From positions 204,873-268,872 of the forward strand of contig JADKDJ010000006.1 of NCBI GenBank assembly GCA_016718405.1: a stretch of DNA of 64,000 nucleotides, read 5' to 3'. Below, piece after piece: positions 1-7,776 of this stretch. How positions within the stretch are numbered: position 1 is the stretch's first letter; every line of letters begins with the position of its first letter. The notes below the pieces were generated by a model. The model saw only the letters and a program-made list of their open reading frames with translations. It searched no databases and was not told where the DNA came from. The translations under genes and the position numbers were made by a program. Source of the DNA: Candidatus Rhodoferax odensensis. Its GTDB lineage: Bacteria > Pseudomonadota > Gammaproteobacteria > Burkholderiales > Burkholderiaceae_C.

Positions 1-1162
1 TGAGCGCATTCGAGAGAAGGCGCTGGCCTCGGGTCAGATCAAGGACGGCGAGGTGCTGAGCGACGCCGAGGTAGCCAACCTGATTTTCACGCCTGGCTTC
101 TCGACGGCATCGCAGATAACCGAGTTGTCCGGCCGTGGCATTGGCATGGACGTGGTGCGGGCCGAAGTCAGTGCCTTGGGCGGACGCATCGAGACCAGCT
201 CCGAAGCGGGCAGAGGTACGCGGTTCAAGCTGGTCCTGCCGCTGACCACCGCGGTCACGCAGGTGGTGATGCTGCGCATGGGCGACCTGGTCGTTGGTGT
301 GCCCGCCAACCTGATTGAAATCGTGCGCCGGGTCCCGGTCGCCGAGCTTGAGCGTGCCTACCAGACCGATGTGTTCGAGTACGGCGGCGAGCAGGTGCCC
401 TTCTTTTGGGCGGGGGCGCTGCTTCAGTCCTCGGTTCAAAGTAACGAGGCCCGGACCAAGACCTTGCCGGTCGCGATTTTCAGAAGTGCCGGTCAGCGTC
501 TGGCCGCGCACATGGATGAGGTGCTTGGCAACCAGGAAGTTGTGGTTAAGAATCTCGGGCCCCAGCTGTCGCGTCTGCCGGGCTTGTCCGGTATGTCAGT
601 GCTAGCTTCGGGTGCCGTGGTGTTGATTTACAACCCGGTCGCGTTGGCGGCTGTGTACGGCACCCAGGCTCGCCAGCTGCGTGCCGAAGCGGTGCGCTCT
701 GCTGCCGCGGCTGTCGCGGCCTCAGGCGGCAAGCTTGGGGAGACGGGGCAACCGCCGGCGACCGCGATGTCGGTGGTCAATCAGGTACCGCTGATTCTGG
801 TCGTGGACGACTCCATCACGGTGCGCCGTGTCACCCAGCGCCTGCTCAAACGCGAGGGCTTCCGTGTTGCGATGGCGGCCGACGGCTTGCAGGCGCTCGA
901 GCGCCTGCAGGATGAAAAGCCGTCGGTGGTGTTGTCCGACATTGAAATGCCCCGCATGGACGGCTTTGATCTGGCGCGTAACATTCGCGGCGATGCCAAG
1001 TTGCGCGATCTTCCGATCATCATGATCACCTCTCGCATTGCCGAGAAGCACCGTGAGCATGCCCGCGAACTTGGGGTCAACCACTATCTGGGTAAACCGT
1101 ACTCCGAGGAAGAACTGATCGGCTTGGTCCGCCAGTACTGCGCCAGTACGATTGACGCCTGA
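1..1162 (+). CDS. chpA: ChpA/CheA-type hybrid histidine kinase, C-terminal part (5' end outside window)
   Basis: The reading frame is open from base 2, so the gene starts upstream of the window. Visible in order: the end of a CheA-type ATP-binding domain (glycine-rich SGRGIGMDVV near bases 127-157), a CheW-like coupling domain, a low-complexity Ala-rich linker, and a C-terminal receiver domain. The receiver has the acidic pair (VVDDS), the phospho-acceptor Asp in SDIEMP (gac at 938-940), the Thr/Ser switch (MITSR) and the Lys of LGKPY. A CheA core ending in its own receiver is the layout of ChpA, the kinase controlling type IV pilus twitching; a chemotaxis CheA-CheY hybrid is the alternative. 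No che or pil genes follow, so the cluster probably ends here. Confidence 0.85.
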   Translation, partial: ERIREKALASGQIKDGEVLSDAEVANLIFTPGFSTASQITELSGRGIGMDVVRAEVSALGGRIETSSEAGRGTRFKLVLPLTTAVTQVVMLRMGDLVVGVPANLIEIVRRVPVAELERAYQTDVFEYGGEQVPFFWAGALLQSSVQSNEARTKTLPVAIFRSAGQRLAAHMDEVLGNQEVVVKNLGPQLSRLPGLSGMSVLASGAVVLIYNPVALAAVYGTQARQLRAEAVRSAAAAVAASGGKLGETGQPPATAMSVVNQVPLILVVDDSITVRRVTQRLLKREGFRVAMAADGLQALERLQDEKPSVVLSDIEMPRMDGFDLARNIRGDAKLRDLPIIMITSRIAEKHREHARELGVNHYLGKPYSEEELIGLVRQYCASTIDA

Positions 1163-1236
1163 AGTCGGTGTGAGGCCGCTGCCCGTGGCACACCGCGGAC
1201 TCTGCCGCTTGGCTTGCCCAATGGTGACGCCAGCAT

Positions 1237-2697
1237 CTACTTGACCACCGCGTAGCGCAGCAAAGTCCGTGTGCGGGCTTGTGCGTGCTGCACGATCGGC
1301 GGCGGGTAGTCTTGGCCGAGGTGGACCCCAGCTGCATCCAGCTCGGTGGCCTTGGCCAGCCAGGGAGCATGGATTGCGGCGTCGGGCAGACCGGCCAACG
1401 CAGGCAGGTAGCGTCGGATGAACTTGCCGTTAGGATCAAACTTCTCGCTCTGGCTTAGCGGATTGAAAATTCGAAAGTAGGGCTGCGCGTCGCAGCCGCT
1501 GGAGCTCACCCACTGCCAGCCGCCGTTGTTGGACGCCAGATCGAAGTCATTGAGTTGCTGAGCGAAGTACTTTTCGCCCCAGCGCCAATCAATGCCCAGA
1601 TCCTTGACCAAGAAGCTGGCGGCCACCATACGCAAGCGGTTGTGCATGTAGCCGGTCTGGTTGAGCTGGGCCATTGCCGCGTCAACCAAGGGGTAACCGG
1701 TGCGGCCGTCACACCAAGCCTGGAACAAGTTTTGCGCATGCGCACCGTGCTCCCAAGCGATGGCATCGTAGGCTGGCTTGAAGGAGGCGCTCACCACATG
1801 AGGATGATTCGCCAGGATCTGCGTATAGAAGTCGCGCCAGATCAGTTCTCCCAGCCAGACCGACGCACCATGGCTGCCGTGCCGGCTTCGCTGCAGGGCC
1901 GCCGCGGCAAGTCGCCGAATGGACACCGTGCCGAAGCGCAGGTGCACACTGAGGTAGCTCGGGCCTTTGATGGCGGGAAAGTCGCGGGTCTGCTCATAGC
2001 GGTCGATGCGCGTCAGAAAGTCGTTCAGCAGCTGGTTCGCTGCGCTCGCGCCGGGAGCCATACGCGGTGAGGATTCGACGTTGGCCGCAAAGCCGATGTC
2101 CGCTAATGAGGGTATCGGAAAACACCACGCCGCCGGTCGCTCATCCAGCGCGTCTGCCCAGGGCTTCGGGTCGTATTCGGGCAATTGCTCTGGCGAGATT
2201 GTTCGCAGCCATTTGTTCTTGTAAGCAGTGAACACCGCAAACGGCTTGCCGGCCTGGGTCAGCAGCTCCTGTTCTTCAAACACCACGTGATCCTTGCACA
2301 GGTGCAAGCCCACACCGATCTCGGCCAAAGCGCCGCGCGTTGCGGCATCGCGCGCCCGAGTCTGCGGCTCGTAGTCCTTGGCCGCAAAGACGGCTTGCAC
2401 GCCCAGCGCGTGTGCCAGAGTTGCAATTTCATGGCAGGCCTGTCCGTGGCGAACGATCAGCCCGGCTTGGGGCTGACCACTCAGCGTGCGCAGCTCCAAA
2501 TCGACTTGGTGCAGCGATTCATGGATGAAGCTGACGCGTCTGTCGGTGCGCGGCAGATGGTCCAGGATGTCGCGGTCAAACACAAAGACACAATGCACGC
2601 GGCGGCAATGCCGCATGGCCATGCACAGTGCTGCGTTGTCGTGCACACGCAGGTCGCGACGCAGCCACACCAAACCCCGCTCGAATTGCTTTTGCAT
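1237..2697 (-). CDS. phr: Deoxyribodipyrimidine photolyase (class I CPD photolyase)
   Basis: Light-dependent repair of UV-induced cyclobutane pyrimidine dimers using FAD. The 486-residue protein has the N-terminal alpha/beta antenna domain (starts GLVWLRRDLRVHDNAAL) and the helical FAD-binding domain with the family's WQWVSSSGCDAQPYFRIFNP block. I chose the ATG at 2697 because it starts right at this domain and gives normal family length; the frame is open further upstream, but that stretch would run antisense through the divergent yqgE gene. Only 21 bp separate the two divergent starts, so the promoters must overlap coding sequence. No clear Shine-Dalgarno is visible. The end is about 75 bp from the convergent chpA-like gene. 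Confidence 0.93.
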   Translation of the reverse strand: MQKQFERGLVWLRRDLRVHDNAALCMAMRHCRRVHCVFVFDRDILDHLPRTDRRVSFIHESLHQVDLELRTLSGQPQAGLIVRHGQACHEIATLAHALGVQAVFAAKDYEPQTRARDAATRGALAEIGVGLHLCKDHVVFEEQELLTQAGKPFAVFTAYKNKWLRTISPEQLPEYDPKPWADALDERPAAWCFPIPSLADIGFAANVESSPRMAPGASAANQLLNDFLTRIDRYEQTRDFPAIKGPSYLSVHLRFGTVSIRRLAAAALQRSRHGSHGASVWLGELIWRDFYTQILANHPHVVSASFKPAYDAIAWEHGAHAQNLFQAWCDGRTGYPLVDAAMAQLNQTGYMHNRLRMVAASFLVKDLGIDWRWGEKYFAQQLNDFDLASNNGGWQWVSSSGCDAQPYFRIFNPLSQSEKFDPNGKFIRRYLPALAGLPDAAIHAPWLAKATELDAAGVHLGQDYPPPIVQHAQARTRTLLRYAVVK

Positions 2698-2718
2698 GAT
2701 CGCCGCTAAAATTGCTTC

Positions 2719-3318
2719 ATGTCCGCTGATTCTGCTCCAATCAATCTGACGAATCACTTCCTGATCGCCATGCCCGGACTGGAAGACGCGGCTTTCGCGC
2801 GCAGTGTGGTGTACCTGTGTGAGCATAGCCAGCGCGGGGCGCTTGGCCTGGTCATCAACAAACCCAGTGACATTGACCTGCAGCGCCTCTTTGACAAAGT
2901 CGAACTGCCGTTGCGCAGGATCGATTTGGCGCATAGCCCGGTGTTTCAAGGCGGCCCGGTTCAGACCGAGCGTGGTTTCGTATTGCACGAGTCGATTGGC
3001 GCGGTGGACGACGCGAAGGGCGAGTCGGTCTACGCGTCGACGCTCAGCATTGCCGGCGGGCTGGAGATGACTACCTCCAAAGACGTGCTCGAAGCGCTGT
3101 CAACGGGCGCCGGGCCACGCAAAGTATTGGTGTCACTGGGCTACTCGGCCTGGGGCGAAGGGCAGCTTGAGTCCGAGTTGTGCGAGAACAGCTGGCTGAC
3201 CGTGGCCGCCGACCGTGAGGTGATTTTCAACACGCCGGTAGAGCAGCGCTACGAGAAAGCCTTGTCGCTGCTGGGCTTTGAGTCCTGGATGCTGTCGCCA
3301 GGGGCCGGGCGGGCATGA
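2719..3318 (+). CDS. yqgE: UPF0301/AlgH family protein YqgE
   Basis: 199 residues, the usual length for the UPF0301 (YqgE/AlgH) family. Family features are the N-terminal NHFLIAMPGLEDAAFARSV segment, the LGLVINKP motif (about residues 42-49) and the FQGGPVQTERGFVLH segment. The molecular role of the family is not settled; AlgH was linked to alginate regulation in Pseudomonas. It is the first gene of a run in which yqgE and ruvX overlap by 4 bp, ruvX and pyrR overlap by 4 bp, and pyrB follows 6 bp later. Translational coupling is therefore likely. The yqgE-ruvX-pyrR-pyrB order is typical of beta- and gammaproteobacteria. Confidence 0.93.
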   Translation: MSADSAPINLTNHFLIAMPGLEDAAFARSVVYLCEHSQRGALGLVINKPSDIDLQRLFDKVELPLRRIDLAHSPVFQGGPVQTERGFVLHESIGAVDDAKGESVYASTLSIAGGLEMTTSKDVLEALSTGAGPRKVLVSLGYSAWGEGQLESELCENSWLTVAADREVIFNTPVEQRYEKALSLLGFESWMLSPGAGRA

Positions 3319-3740
3319 GTCGGTCACCGGCAGCGCCAATCCCAGCCATTGCGGTAGGTCTGCAGACTTTCTTGGCCCTCGATTTTGGGCTGAAGCGCAC
3401 CGGCTTTGCGGTCGGCAATCGTGTGTTGGGAACGGCTCAGCCGCAGGGCACCATTGCCGCTGAAGGTGGTGCGCGTTTCGCGAAAATCGCTGAACAGTTG
3501 CGAACCTGGCAACCGGATGCCTTGGTGGTGGGCGTGCCGTTCCATCCCGACGGTGCCGAGCATGAGAACACGCTGCGCGCCCGGCGCTTTGCGCGGCAAT
3601 TGCGCGGGCGTTTCAAGCTGCCGGTGTTTGAGGTGGACGAGCGCTTCAGCACCACCGAAGCACTGGAGCGCGGTGCCAAGGACGCCGACGCGATGGCCGC
3701 TTGCATCATTCTTGAACAGTTCTTGAGGAGTACACCATGA
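3315..3740 (+). CDS. ruvX: Putative Holliday junction resolvase / pre-16S rRNA nuclease YqgF (RuvX)
   Basis: 141 residues with the RNase H-like fold signature of the YqgF family: FLALDFGLKRTGFAVGN (first catalytic Asp in LDFG), PDALVVGVPFHPDG, and the C-terminal VDERFSTTEA segment followed by KDADAMAACIILEQFL with the late acidic residue. The family matures the 5' end of 16S rRNA in E. coli and was first proposed as a Holliday junction resolvase. The start codon overlaps the yqgE stop (ATGA arrangement) and the stop overlaps the pyrR start in the same way. The first 18 or so residues precede the conserved domain, so a later start cannot be excluded. Confidence 0.92.
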   Translation: MSRSPAAPIPAIAVGLQTFLALDFGLKRTGFAVGNRVLGTAQPQGTIAAEGGARFAKIAEQLRTWQPDALVVGVPFHPDGAEHENTLRARRFARQLRGRFKLPVFEVDERFSTTEALERGAKDADAMAACIILEQFLRSTP

Positions 3741-4234
3741 GCACACTGGCGCTGGATGCGCAGGCGCTGTACCTTGACCTGCTTGCTGGCGTGCGCACTT
3801 TCTGGCGGCCGGAGATGCACTTGGCCGGCGTCACCTCGGGTGGTGTCTGGTTGGCGCAGCGCCTTGGCCACGACCTGGGGTTGCGCAGCTCTCCCGGTAT
3901 CCTGTCTTCGACCTTGCACCGGGACGACTACGCACAGCGCGGCATGACCGCGGCGGCGCAGACGCAGTTGTCCTTTGATGTCAACGGCGCGCATATCCTG
4001 ATCCTTGACGATGTCTTGTATACCGGTCGAACCATCCGTGCCGTGATCAACGAGCTGTTTGATTTCGGTCGCCCCGCCAGCGTCAAGCTGGCGGTGTTGG
4101 TTGACCGCGGTGGGCGCGAGTTGCCGATTCAGGCGGACTTCTGCGCAGCGCGCATCAGCTTGCCTGCCAACCGGTCCTTGGCCCTGGCGCGCGCTGACAC
4201 CGGTGAGTTCAGCTTTGAGGTCAAGAATCGATAG
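3737..4234 (+). CDS. pyrR: Bifunctional pyr regulatory protein / uracil phosphoribosyltransferase PyrR
   Basis: 165 residues of the type I phosphoribosyltransferase fold. The PRPP loop is ILILDDVLYTGRT (residues 87-99), and the HRDDY element (61-65) matches the YRDD region of PyrR proteins. In Gram-positive bacteria PyrR attenuates the pyr operon by binding mRNA; in pseudomonads it acts on pyrB in another way. Its position between ruvX and pyrB fits control of pyrimidine synthesis. I see no obvious anti-terminator leader, because the gene sits inside a run of overlapping genes, so RNA attenuation upstream of pyrB is not supported here. Confidence 0.93.
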   Translation: MSTLALDAQALYLDLLAGVRTFWRPEMHLAGVTSGGVWLAQRLGHDLGLRSSPGILSSTLHRDDYAQRGMTAAAQTQLSFDVNGAHILILDDVLYTGRTIRAVINELFDFGRPASVKLAVLVDRGGRELPIQADFCAARISLPANRSLALARADTGEFSFEVKNR

Positions 4235-4240
4235 CCCACC

Positions 4241-5203
4241 ATGCTCTACAAACGCAATCCCCAACTCAACAAGAACGGTGAACTGATTCACCTGCTGTCC
4301 ACAGAGGGCCTGCCCAAGAGTATCCTGACCCAGGTGCTCGATACGGCGGCCAACTTCGTCAGTGTGAATGACCGCGAGGTCAAGAAGGTGCCGCTGCTGC
4401 GGGGAAAAAGCGTCTTCAACCTGTTTTTTGAGAACTCCACGCGCACGCGCACCACCTTCGAGATTGCGGCCAAGCGACTCAGTGCCGACGTGATCAACCT
4501 CGATATCGCCCGCTCCTCGGCTTCCAAGGGTGAGTCACTGCTCGACACCATCGCTAACCTGAGCGCGATGGCCGCTGACCTGTTCGTGGTGCGCCACAGC
4601 GAGTCGGGCGCGCCGTACCTGATCGCGCAGCACGTTGCGCCGCACGTGCATGTGATCAACGCTGGCGACGGTCGACACGCCCACCCGACCCAGGGGCTGC
4701 TGGACATGTACACCATCCGGCACTACAAGAAGGACTTCGCCAATCTCACCGTGGCCATCGTTGGCGATGTGCTGCACTCTCGCGTGGCACGCTCGGACAT
4801 TCACGCGCTCACCACTTTGGGCTGCGCCGAGGTTCGGGTCGTGGGCCCGATGACGCTGGTGCCGGGCGACTTGGCCCAGATGGGGGTGCGCGTGTGTCAC
4901 ACGCTGGAGGAGGGTATCCGCGGGTGCGACGTGGTGATCATGTTGCGCCTGCAAAACGAGCGCATGAGCGGCGCCTTGCTGCCGTCTAGCCAGGAGTTCT
5001 TCAGGAGCTATGGTCTGACACCCGAAAAGCTGCAATTGGCCAAACCGGATGCGATCGTGATGCATCCTGGACCGATCAACCGTGGTGTCGAGATCGACTC
5101 GGCGGTGGTCGATGGCAAGCAAAGCGTGATCCTGCCGCAGGTGAGCTTCGGCATCGCCGTACGGATGGCGGTGATGAGCATCGTCGCCGGCAACGATGCG
5201 TGA
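4241..5203 (+). CDS. pyrB: Aspartate carbamoyltransferase catalytic subunit
   Basis: First committed step of pyrimidine synthesis, carbamoyl phosphate plus aspartate to N-carbamoylaspartate. 320 residues. The carbamoyl-phosphate site is FFENSTRTRTTFE (residues 62-74, with the S-T-R-T-R element). The HPTQGLLDMYT segment and the C-terminal VMHPGPINRGVEI segment, which contributes to the active site, are intact. Starts 6 bp after pyrR and is followed 39 bp later by a dihydroorotase-like gene. In pseudomonads PyrB needs the inactive dihydroorotase homologue PyrC' to form a dodecamer, and the same pairing is likely here. Confidence 0.96.
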   Translation: MLYKRNPQLNKNGELIHLLSTEGLPKSILTQVLDTAANFVSVNDREVKKVPLLRGKSVFNLFFENSTRTRTTFEIAAKRLSADVINLDIARSSASKGESLLDTIANLSAMAADLFVVRHSESGAPYLIAQHVAPHVHVINAGDGRHAHPTQGLLDMYTIRHYKKDFANLTVAIVGDVLHSRVARSDIHALTTLGCAEVRVVGPMTLVPGDLAQMGVRVCHTLEEGIRGCDVVIMLRLQNERMSGALLPSSQEFFRSYGLTPEKLQLAKPDAIVMHPGPINRGVEIDSAVVDGKQSVILPQVSFGIAVRMAVMSIVAGNDA

Positions 5204-5242
5204 CAACTCCCACACCAAGCAACCAACCGATTGAGACTTGAC

Positions 5243-6535
5243 ATGAATTTGCTGATCCAGGGTGGCCGCGTGATCGATCCGGCCAGCGGCTATGACCAGC
5301 TCGCGGACGTTGCGGTCCGCCAGGGTGTGGTGAGCGCGGTGGGCGCGATCGGCACCGACTTCAAGCCTGATCGCGTGCTGGACGCGGCGGGCTGTTTGGT
5401 CGTGCCGGGCCTGGTGGACCTGGCGGTGCGCTTGGGCGAACCCGGGCACGAGCACGAGGGCATGCTGGCATCTGAGCTGGCAGCCGCTGTCGCGGGTGGG
5501 GTTACCACGCTGGCCTGCCCGCCGGACACCGACCCCGTGCTCGACGAGCCAGGACTGGTTGAAATGTTGCGCTACCGGGCCGAAAAGCTGCACTTGTCGC
5601 GGGTCTTGCCGATCGGCGCGCTCACGCGGGGGTTGGCGGGCGAAACCCTGACCGAAATGCTGGAACTGACCGACTCCGGCTGTGTGGCTTTTAGCCAGGC
5701 TGAGGTACCGCTGGCCAACACCCAGGTGCTGCAACGCGCCCTGCAGTACGCCAGTACCTTTGGCTATGCGGTGTGGTTGCGTCCACAAGAGCTGCACCTG
5801 GGCAAGGGTGTTGCCGCCAGCGGTGCGCTGGCTACGCGCATGGGCCTGTCCGGCGTGCCGGTGGCGGCCGAAACCATCGCCCTGCACACGATTTTCGATT
5901 TGATGCACGCTACCGGCGCACGGGTTCACGTTTGTCGCCTCAGCAGTGCGGCCGGCGTCGCGCTGGTGCGCCAGGCCAAGGCCGATGGTTTGAAGCTGAG
6001 CTGCGATGTCAGCATCAACTCCCTGCACCTGATCGACAACGACATTGGTTACTTCGACAGCCGGGCGCGTCTCAATCCACCCCTGCGCCAGCAACGTGAC
6101 CGCGACGCCCTGCGCGCAGCGCTGGCTGATGGCACCATCGATGCGTTGGTGTCCGACCACACGCCCGTGGATGAGGACGCCAAGGCCTTGCCCTTTGCCG
6201 AGGCGCAGCCGGGCGCCACGGGTGTCGAACTGCTGCTCAGCCTGGTTTTGAAATGGAGTCAGCAAGACGGCGTAGACATCAAGCGGGCCTTGGCCACCGT
6301 CACCAGTGGGCCGGCTTCGGTACTGGGTGCCGCGCTGGGCAGCTCGCGCGGCAGCGTGGGACATCTCACCGTGGGGGGTGCCGCGGATTTGTGCATAGTC
6401 GACCCCCATGCGCAATGGGTGGCGGCCCCGCAGGATTTGCGCAGCCAGGGCAAGCACACTCCGTTTTCGAGCTATGAGCTGGCAGCCCGCGCACGCTGCA
6501 CGGTGGTTGGCGGGCAGGTCGCTTTTCACGCCTAG
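5243..6535 (+). CDS. pyrX: Dihydroorotase-like subunit lacking the metal-binding motif (PyrC'/PyrX)
   Basis: 430 residues of the amidohydrolase/dihydroorotase type I family, but probably not a catalytic dihydroorotase. The canonical D-x-H-x-H-x-R-E-P-G motif reads VDLAVRLGEPG (residues 58-68): both metal-binding His are replaced (Ala61, Arg63) and the substrate-binding Arg is Gly65. The later VSDHTPVDEDAKALPF segment is kept. This is the pattern of PyrC' in Pseudomonas, which supports PyrB assembly. I chose the ATG at 5243 over an in-frame TTG at 5231 because the conserved N-terminus starts there. A catalytic pyrC must then lie elsewhere in the genome (inference). Confidence 0.88.
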   Translation: MNLLIQGGRVIDPASGYDQLADVAVRQGVVSAVGAIGTDFKPDRVLDAAGCLVVPGLVDLAVRLGEPGHEHEGMLASELAAAVAGGVTTLACPPDTDPVLDEPGLVEMLRYRAEKLHLSRVLPIGALTRGLAGETLTEMLELTDSGCVAFSQAEVPLANTQVLQRALQYASTFGYAVWLRPQELHLGKGVAASGALATRMGLSGVPVAAETIALHTIFDLMHATGARVHVCRLSSAAGVALVRQAKADGLKLSCDVSINSLHLIDNDIGYFDSRARLNPPLRQQRDRDALRAALADGTIDALVSDHTPVDEDAKALPFAEAQPGATGVELLLSLVLKWSQQDGVDIKRALATVTSGPASVLGAALGSSRGSVGHLTVGGAADLCIVDPHAQWVAAPQDLRSQGKHTPFSSYELAARARCTVVGGQVAFHA

Positions 6536-6556
6536 GGCCCTTGCCCCGAGCCTTGC

Positions 6557-7750
6557 TCAGCCCACGACGACGCGTTCTTTCCCGACCAGGGTCACGACCT
6601 GAGCTGGCACTGTGGCCGCGTTGGGTCGGCTGCTGCGTTCACAGGGCATGCGGCAGGTTGCGTCGCCACCCAGGGGACAGGGGCGGTTGAAGGTCACCAC
6701 ATGGTCCACTTCGGCGCGAATCCCGATGCGCTCGCCGATTCGGTGGTCATGGTGGCTGGGCACATGGGCCAGTACCGTGTCGCCGCTGTCCAGGCGCAGG
6801 GTATACAGGAACTCCGAGCCGCGAAAGGCTTTGCGCACAATTTCGGCCCTGGTCGGGGCGTCGTCGTCATGCACGATGTCGTCGGCACGCAGCAGTACGT
6901 CGCAGGCGCCGCCTGAAAAAGTGCAGCTCAGAGGGCACTCCGCCACATCCGTGAGGTCGCCCAGCGGGGTCTGCACGACCACCTGGCTGTCCACCTGGCG
7001 GATTACCGCTGGCGCGAACACGCCGTGGCCGATGAACTCCGCCACGAAGCGGCTGGCCGGGCGGTGGTACAGCGTGTAGGCGTCGTCCCACTGGTCCAGA
7101 TGGCCTTGCTGCATCACGCCAATCGTGTCGCCAATGGCAAAGGCCTCCAGCTGATCGTGCGTAACCAAAAGGGCGGTGGTCTTGGCGGCCTTGAGGATGC
7201 TGCGGACTTCGTGCGCCAAGCGCTCGCGCAGTTCCACGTCGAGGTTGGAGAAGGGCTCGTCGAGCAACAGCAATTGCGGTTTGGGCGCCAGCGCCCGAGC
7301 CAGGGCCACGCGCTGCTGCTGACCGCCTGAAAGCTCATGGGGGTGGCGCTGCTCCTGCCCGGCCAGACCGACCAGCTCCAGGACTTCGGCAATGCGCCGT
7401 GACTGATCCGACTTGCTCAGTTGTGTGATCCCAAATCCGACGTTGCGGCCCACGTTGAGGTGAGGAAACAGCGCGTAATCCTGAAACACCATGCCAATGT
7501 GACGGGACTCCGGCGCCACGTTGCTGCTGATGCTGCTGACCACTTGCCCGGCGAGTTTGATCTGCCCCGCGCTGGCGCGCTCCAGTCCGGCCACAGCGCG
7601 CAGCAATGTGGTCTTGCCGCATCCAGAAGGCCCGATCAGCACGCCGATGTCGCCGGCCGGCAAGCCGAACGACACCTGGTTCACGGCGGGCTGCAGGGCG
7701 CCAGCGTAGGAGACACTGAGCTGTGAGACTTCCAAAAACATGAGATCCAT
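6557..7750 (-). CDS. fbpC: Iron(III) ABC transporter ATP-binding protein (FbpC-like)
   Basis: 397 residues. The ATPase domain has Walker A GPSGCGKTT (residues 40-48), the HELSGGQQQRVALARAL signature, Walker B LLLLDEP and the switch His in VTHDQ, followed by a C-terminal TOBE-like domain. The sequence matches the FbpC/CysA branch that energises Fe3+ uptake. Past the TOBE domain there is a tail of about 45 residues with four Cys (CPLGG, then C-x4-C), longer than typical FbpC. Divergent from the permease gene with 26 bp between starts; an internal ATG at 7741 is an alternative start. No periplasmic iron-binding protein gene (fbpA) is nearby. Confidence 0.9.
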   Translation of the reverse strand: MDLMFLEVSQLSVSYAGALQPAVNQVSFGLPAGDIGVLIGPSGCGKTTLLRAVAGLERASAGQIKLAGQVVSSISSNVAPESRHIGMVFQDYALFPHLNVGRNVGFGITQLSKSDQSRRIAEVLELVGLAGQEQRHPHELSGGQQQRVALARALAPKPQLLLLDEPFSNLDVELRERLAHEVRSILKAAKTTALLVTHDQLEAFAIGDTIGVMQQGHLDQWDDAYTLYHRPASRFVAEFIGHGVFAPAVIRQVDSQVVVQTPLGDLTDVAECPLSCTFSGGACDVLLRADDIVHDDDAPTRAEIVRKAFRGSEFLYTLRLDSGDTVLAHVPSHHDHRIGERIGIRAEVDHVVTFNRPCPLGGDATCRMPCERSSRPNAATVPAQVVTLVGKERVVVG

Positions 7751-7754
7751 TGTA

Positions 7755-7775
7755 GATACTTACAATTCTCATTTA
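7755..7775. promoter_or_regulatory. Candidate Fur-like operator in a very short divergent intergenic region
   Basis: The 26-bp gap between the two iron-transport genes is AT-rich and contains TGAGAAT (minus strand), which matches 6 of 7 bases of the Fur half-site TGATAAT. The facing half-site is poor (about 3 of 7). Control of iron transporters by Fur is well established, so the position is suggestive, but the match is only partial. Confidence 0.35.
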
Positions 7776-7776
7776 C

